Shown here: one piece after another, positions 62,673-64,000 of the stretch
How positions within the stretch are numbered: position 1 is the stretch's first letter
Layout of the letters: the number at the start of each line of letters is the position of its first letter
Assembly: GCA_030035585.1 (NCBI GenBank)
Contig: CM057482.1
Location: 59,152,828-59,216,827, forward strand
Direction of reading: 5' to 3'
DNA from: Dugong dugon
Lineage: Eukaryota > Chordata > Mammalia > Sirenia > Dugongidae
DNA length: 64,000 nucleotides
Program-made: the position numbers and the translations under genes
Notes under the pieces: model-generated
The model's database searches: none
What the model saw: only the letters and a program-made list of their open reading frames with translations
Told to the model about the DNA's origin: nothing

Positions 62673-63048
62673 AAAAAGGAAGGAAGAAGTGAGGGAGGGA
62701 GGGAAGGAGGAAAGAAGGGAGGAAGAAAGGAAGGAAAGAGGAAGGAAGGGAGGGAAGGAGGGAGGAAGAAAGGAAGGAAGAAAAGAAGAAAGGGAAGGAG
62801 GGATGGAGGGAGGGAGAGAGGAAGGAAAGAAGGGAGAGAGAAAAGAAGGAAGAAGAAAAGAAAGGAGAGAGGGAGGAAAGAAGGAAGGGAGAGAGTGATG
62901 GAGGGAAGGAGAGACGGAAGGAGGGAGGGGTGGACGGAAGGAGGAAGGGAGGAAGAAAGAAAAGAGAGAGGAAGGAAGAAAGAGAGGGAGGGAGGAAGGA
63001 GGGAGGAGAGACAGGAAGGAAGGAAGAGAGGGAGGGAGGGAAAGAAAG
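62673..63048 (+). repeat. Polypurine tract of (GGAA/GGGA)n, 376 bp
   Basis: The plus strand is almost only A and G (well under ten pyrimidines across 376 bp) in GGAAGG-, GGGAGG- and GAAAGAAG-like units. In the OCA2 transcript, on the minus strand, it becomes a pyrimidine tract beginning about 255 nt after the donor of the exon at 63303-63407. Open frames across it are artefacts of composition. Confidence 0.95.
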
Positions 63049-63302
63049 TACAGTCTTTCCAGGGAGGGCAACAGCTTTCCGTCAGCTGACCCCGAAACAA
63101 CCAGTCACCTTGGACCACTCCCCCTTCAGTGCGAGTCTGGGCTCTCAGTGTTCTCTTCCCTGAACTCTGCCTCATCTGTCTTCTCAGTCTGTGACCCCAG
63201 TAAAGGGAGAAGGTCTCACTCTCTGCTTCCTTGGAGAAGAGAAGCTCCAGATTGCATGCTGGCTAGTAGCGGAGCCCTCTACATCAAAAGCGTGTGACTC
63301 AC

Positions 63303-63407
63303 CATGGTGGCAGTGAACGGGATGTTGTCAATCAAGGACGAGGCTGTGGCTGAGACCCAGACCACCAGGACAATAGCAGCTGCAAGGCGCTGGTCCTCAG
63401 GGAACAT
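63303..63407 (-). CDS. OCA2: OCA2 (P protein) internal exon, human exon 21 equivalent
   Basis: This 105-bp, phase-0 exon encodes 35 residues starting MFPEDQRL and ending [12 protein letters not shown]2 is a 12-transmembrane melanosomal protein of the ArsB/NhaD/SLC13-like transporter superfamily, needed for melanosome pH control and melanin synthesis. The exon holds one hydrophobic helix ([12 protein letters not shown]) followed by the conserved D-N-I-P-F-T segment. Its Pro aligns with human P743, which is mutated in oculocutaneous albinism type 2. On the minus strand the acceptor is ...ccccttccag and the donor is ATG|gtgagt, a near-perfect consensus. The next exon in the window continues in frame. 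There are no stops or frameshifts. The assignment rests on my knowledge of the protein family; the order and phase of three exons make it very secure. Confidence 0.97.
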
Positions 63408-64000
63408 CTGGAAGGGGCAGATAACAGCAATGCTCAGACCTAAAAGTTAGCTGTGCACAGTCAGCTGCAGTGTTAAATCACACGTATTAGGCTGTGATTT
63501 GACCTGTGAGATTTAGAGGGACCTTCTTAGACACAAGAGACCAAGGCAGACACAGATTCAGTGGCCAGCGGGTGTTCAAACAAGGGCCACTCTCAGGCTT
63601 TTCTGACTCCTTACAGGACCCTCTGGGTTTTTATAAGTAAATGAGGGGAGGTTAATTCTGAGACCATGCTCCAGCCTCCTAGTCCAGTCAGGAAGAAAGC
63701 AGAGCTGCCTCTTCCCTCACCAGCACCTGGTGGTGACATGCATTGTCACCCTGACCTGAACCCCAGCACAGCCTGGAATAGGGACTCTGCAGCTCTCATT
63801 TGCTCAGATTAGGGGCTGTGTTGCTCTCCTTCTTAGACATTTTTCACTAAAGGCTAATAGCCAAATAGCAGGAACCTGTAATTATATATTCTTTGGGAAA
63901 GGTCTCTCTTCAGCTCCAGGCTACACAGGATAAAATAGGTTTCTTGAAGTAATTCATTACGTAATTAATATAATATCTTTTTTTTTTTTTCTTACAAAAT
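63408..64000 (-). other. OCA2: OCA2 intron upstream of the exon 21 equivalent
   Basis: This intronic DNA precedes the acceptor of the exon at 63303-63407. I see no further exon or repeat, apart from an A/T-rich end with a T-run at 63977-63990. Confidence 0.75.

Larger units (their letters stand above)
52381..63302 (-). other. OCA2: OCA2 intron between exons 21 and 22 equivalents
   Basis: This 10,922-bp intron contains the repeats listed separately. The stretches 52821-54501, 56147-58840, 59376-60209, 61173-61855 and 62263-62672 hold no gene or repeat that I can identify with confidence. Confidence 0.9.

Noticed and set aside
62612..63175. Overlapping open frames of 187, 153 and 136 codons on both strands
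   Set aside because: They run across a polypurine tract and encode only low-complexity K/E/R/G or S/P/L/F residues.

Overview
This is vertebrate, mammalian nuclear DNA, not bacterial. Almost everything in it is intron of one host gene filled with retrotransposons. Short SINEs with a tRNA-like head and a 3' body ending in a 'ctatgagtcggaatcaact' type motif are the AfroSINE family. Together with an RTE LINE sharing the same tail and an L1 lineage of unfamiliar type, they point to an afrotherian mammal. Elephant is my best guess, but manatee, hyrax or another afrotherian cannot be excluded from sequence alone.

Host gene. Three exons on the minus strand (63303-63407, 52287-52380, 46152-46245) encode consecutive pieces of OCA2, the melanosomal P protein. 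They have perfect frame continuity (105 + 94 + 94 bp) and GT/AG borders, and they correspond to human exons 21, 22 and 23. Residues known to be mutated in human albinism (P743, G775, G780, A787, S788 in human numbering) fall where expected and are intact. The final coding exon was not found, so 1-46151 is probably the start of a very long last intron, with transcription running right to left.

Layout. 1-15946: an old L1 cut in two by a 9.0-kb full-length L1 (4804-13804) that has a tandem-unit 5'UTR, broken ORF1 and ORF2, a duplicated-module 3'UTR and an apparent 69-bp 3' transduction. 15947-22646: mostly single-copy DNA with an LTR carrying two nested AfroSINEs, further AfroSINEs and MIR fragments. 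22647-35871: an orphan L1 5'UTR followed by a second old full-length L1, also interrupted by a younger L1 (25228-29714) that has lost nearly all of ORF2. 35872-43275: ancient L1 remnants with a small 5'-truncated L1 and an AfroSINE inserted. 43276-52286: SINEs, an LTR-like repeat, OCA2 exon 23, an L1 fragment, an RTE 3' end, an L2 fragment and a 5'-truncated L1. 52287-64000: OCA2 exons 22 and 21, LTRs, SINEs, an RTE fragment with the reverse transcriptase YADD motif, and a 376-bp polypurine tract.

All recognised L1 copies lie on the plus strand, antisense to OCA2. No intact LINE ORF remains, so none of these copies should be able to mobilise itself. I saw no bacterial-type system, CRISPR array, rRNA gene or second host gene. 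The most unusual material is the architecture of the nested L1 family: tandem 5'UTR units, modular 3' ends, 3' transduction and parallel ORF1 stop codons.
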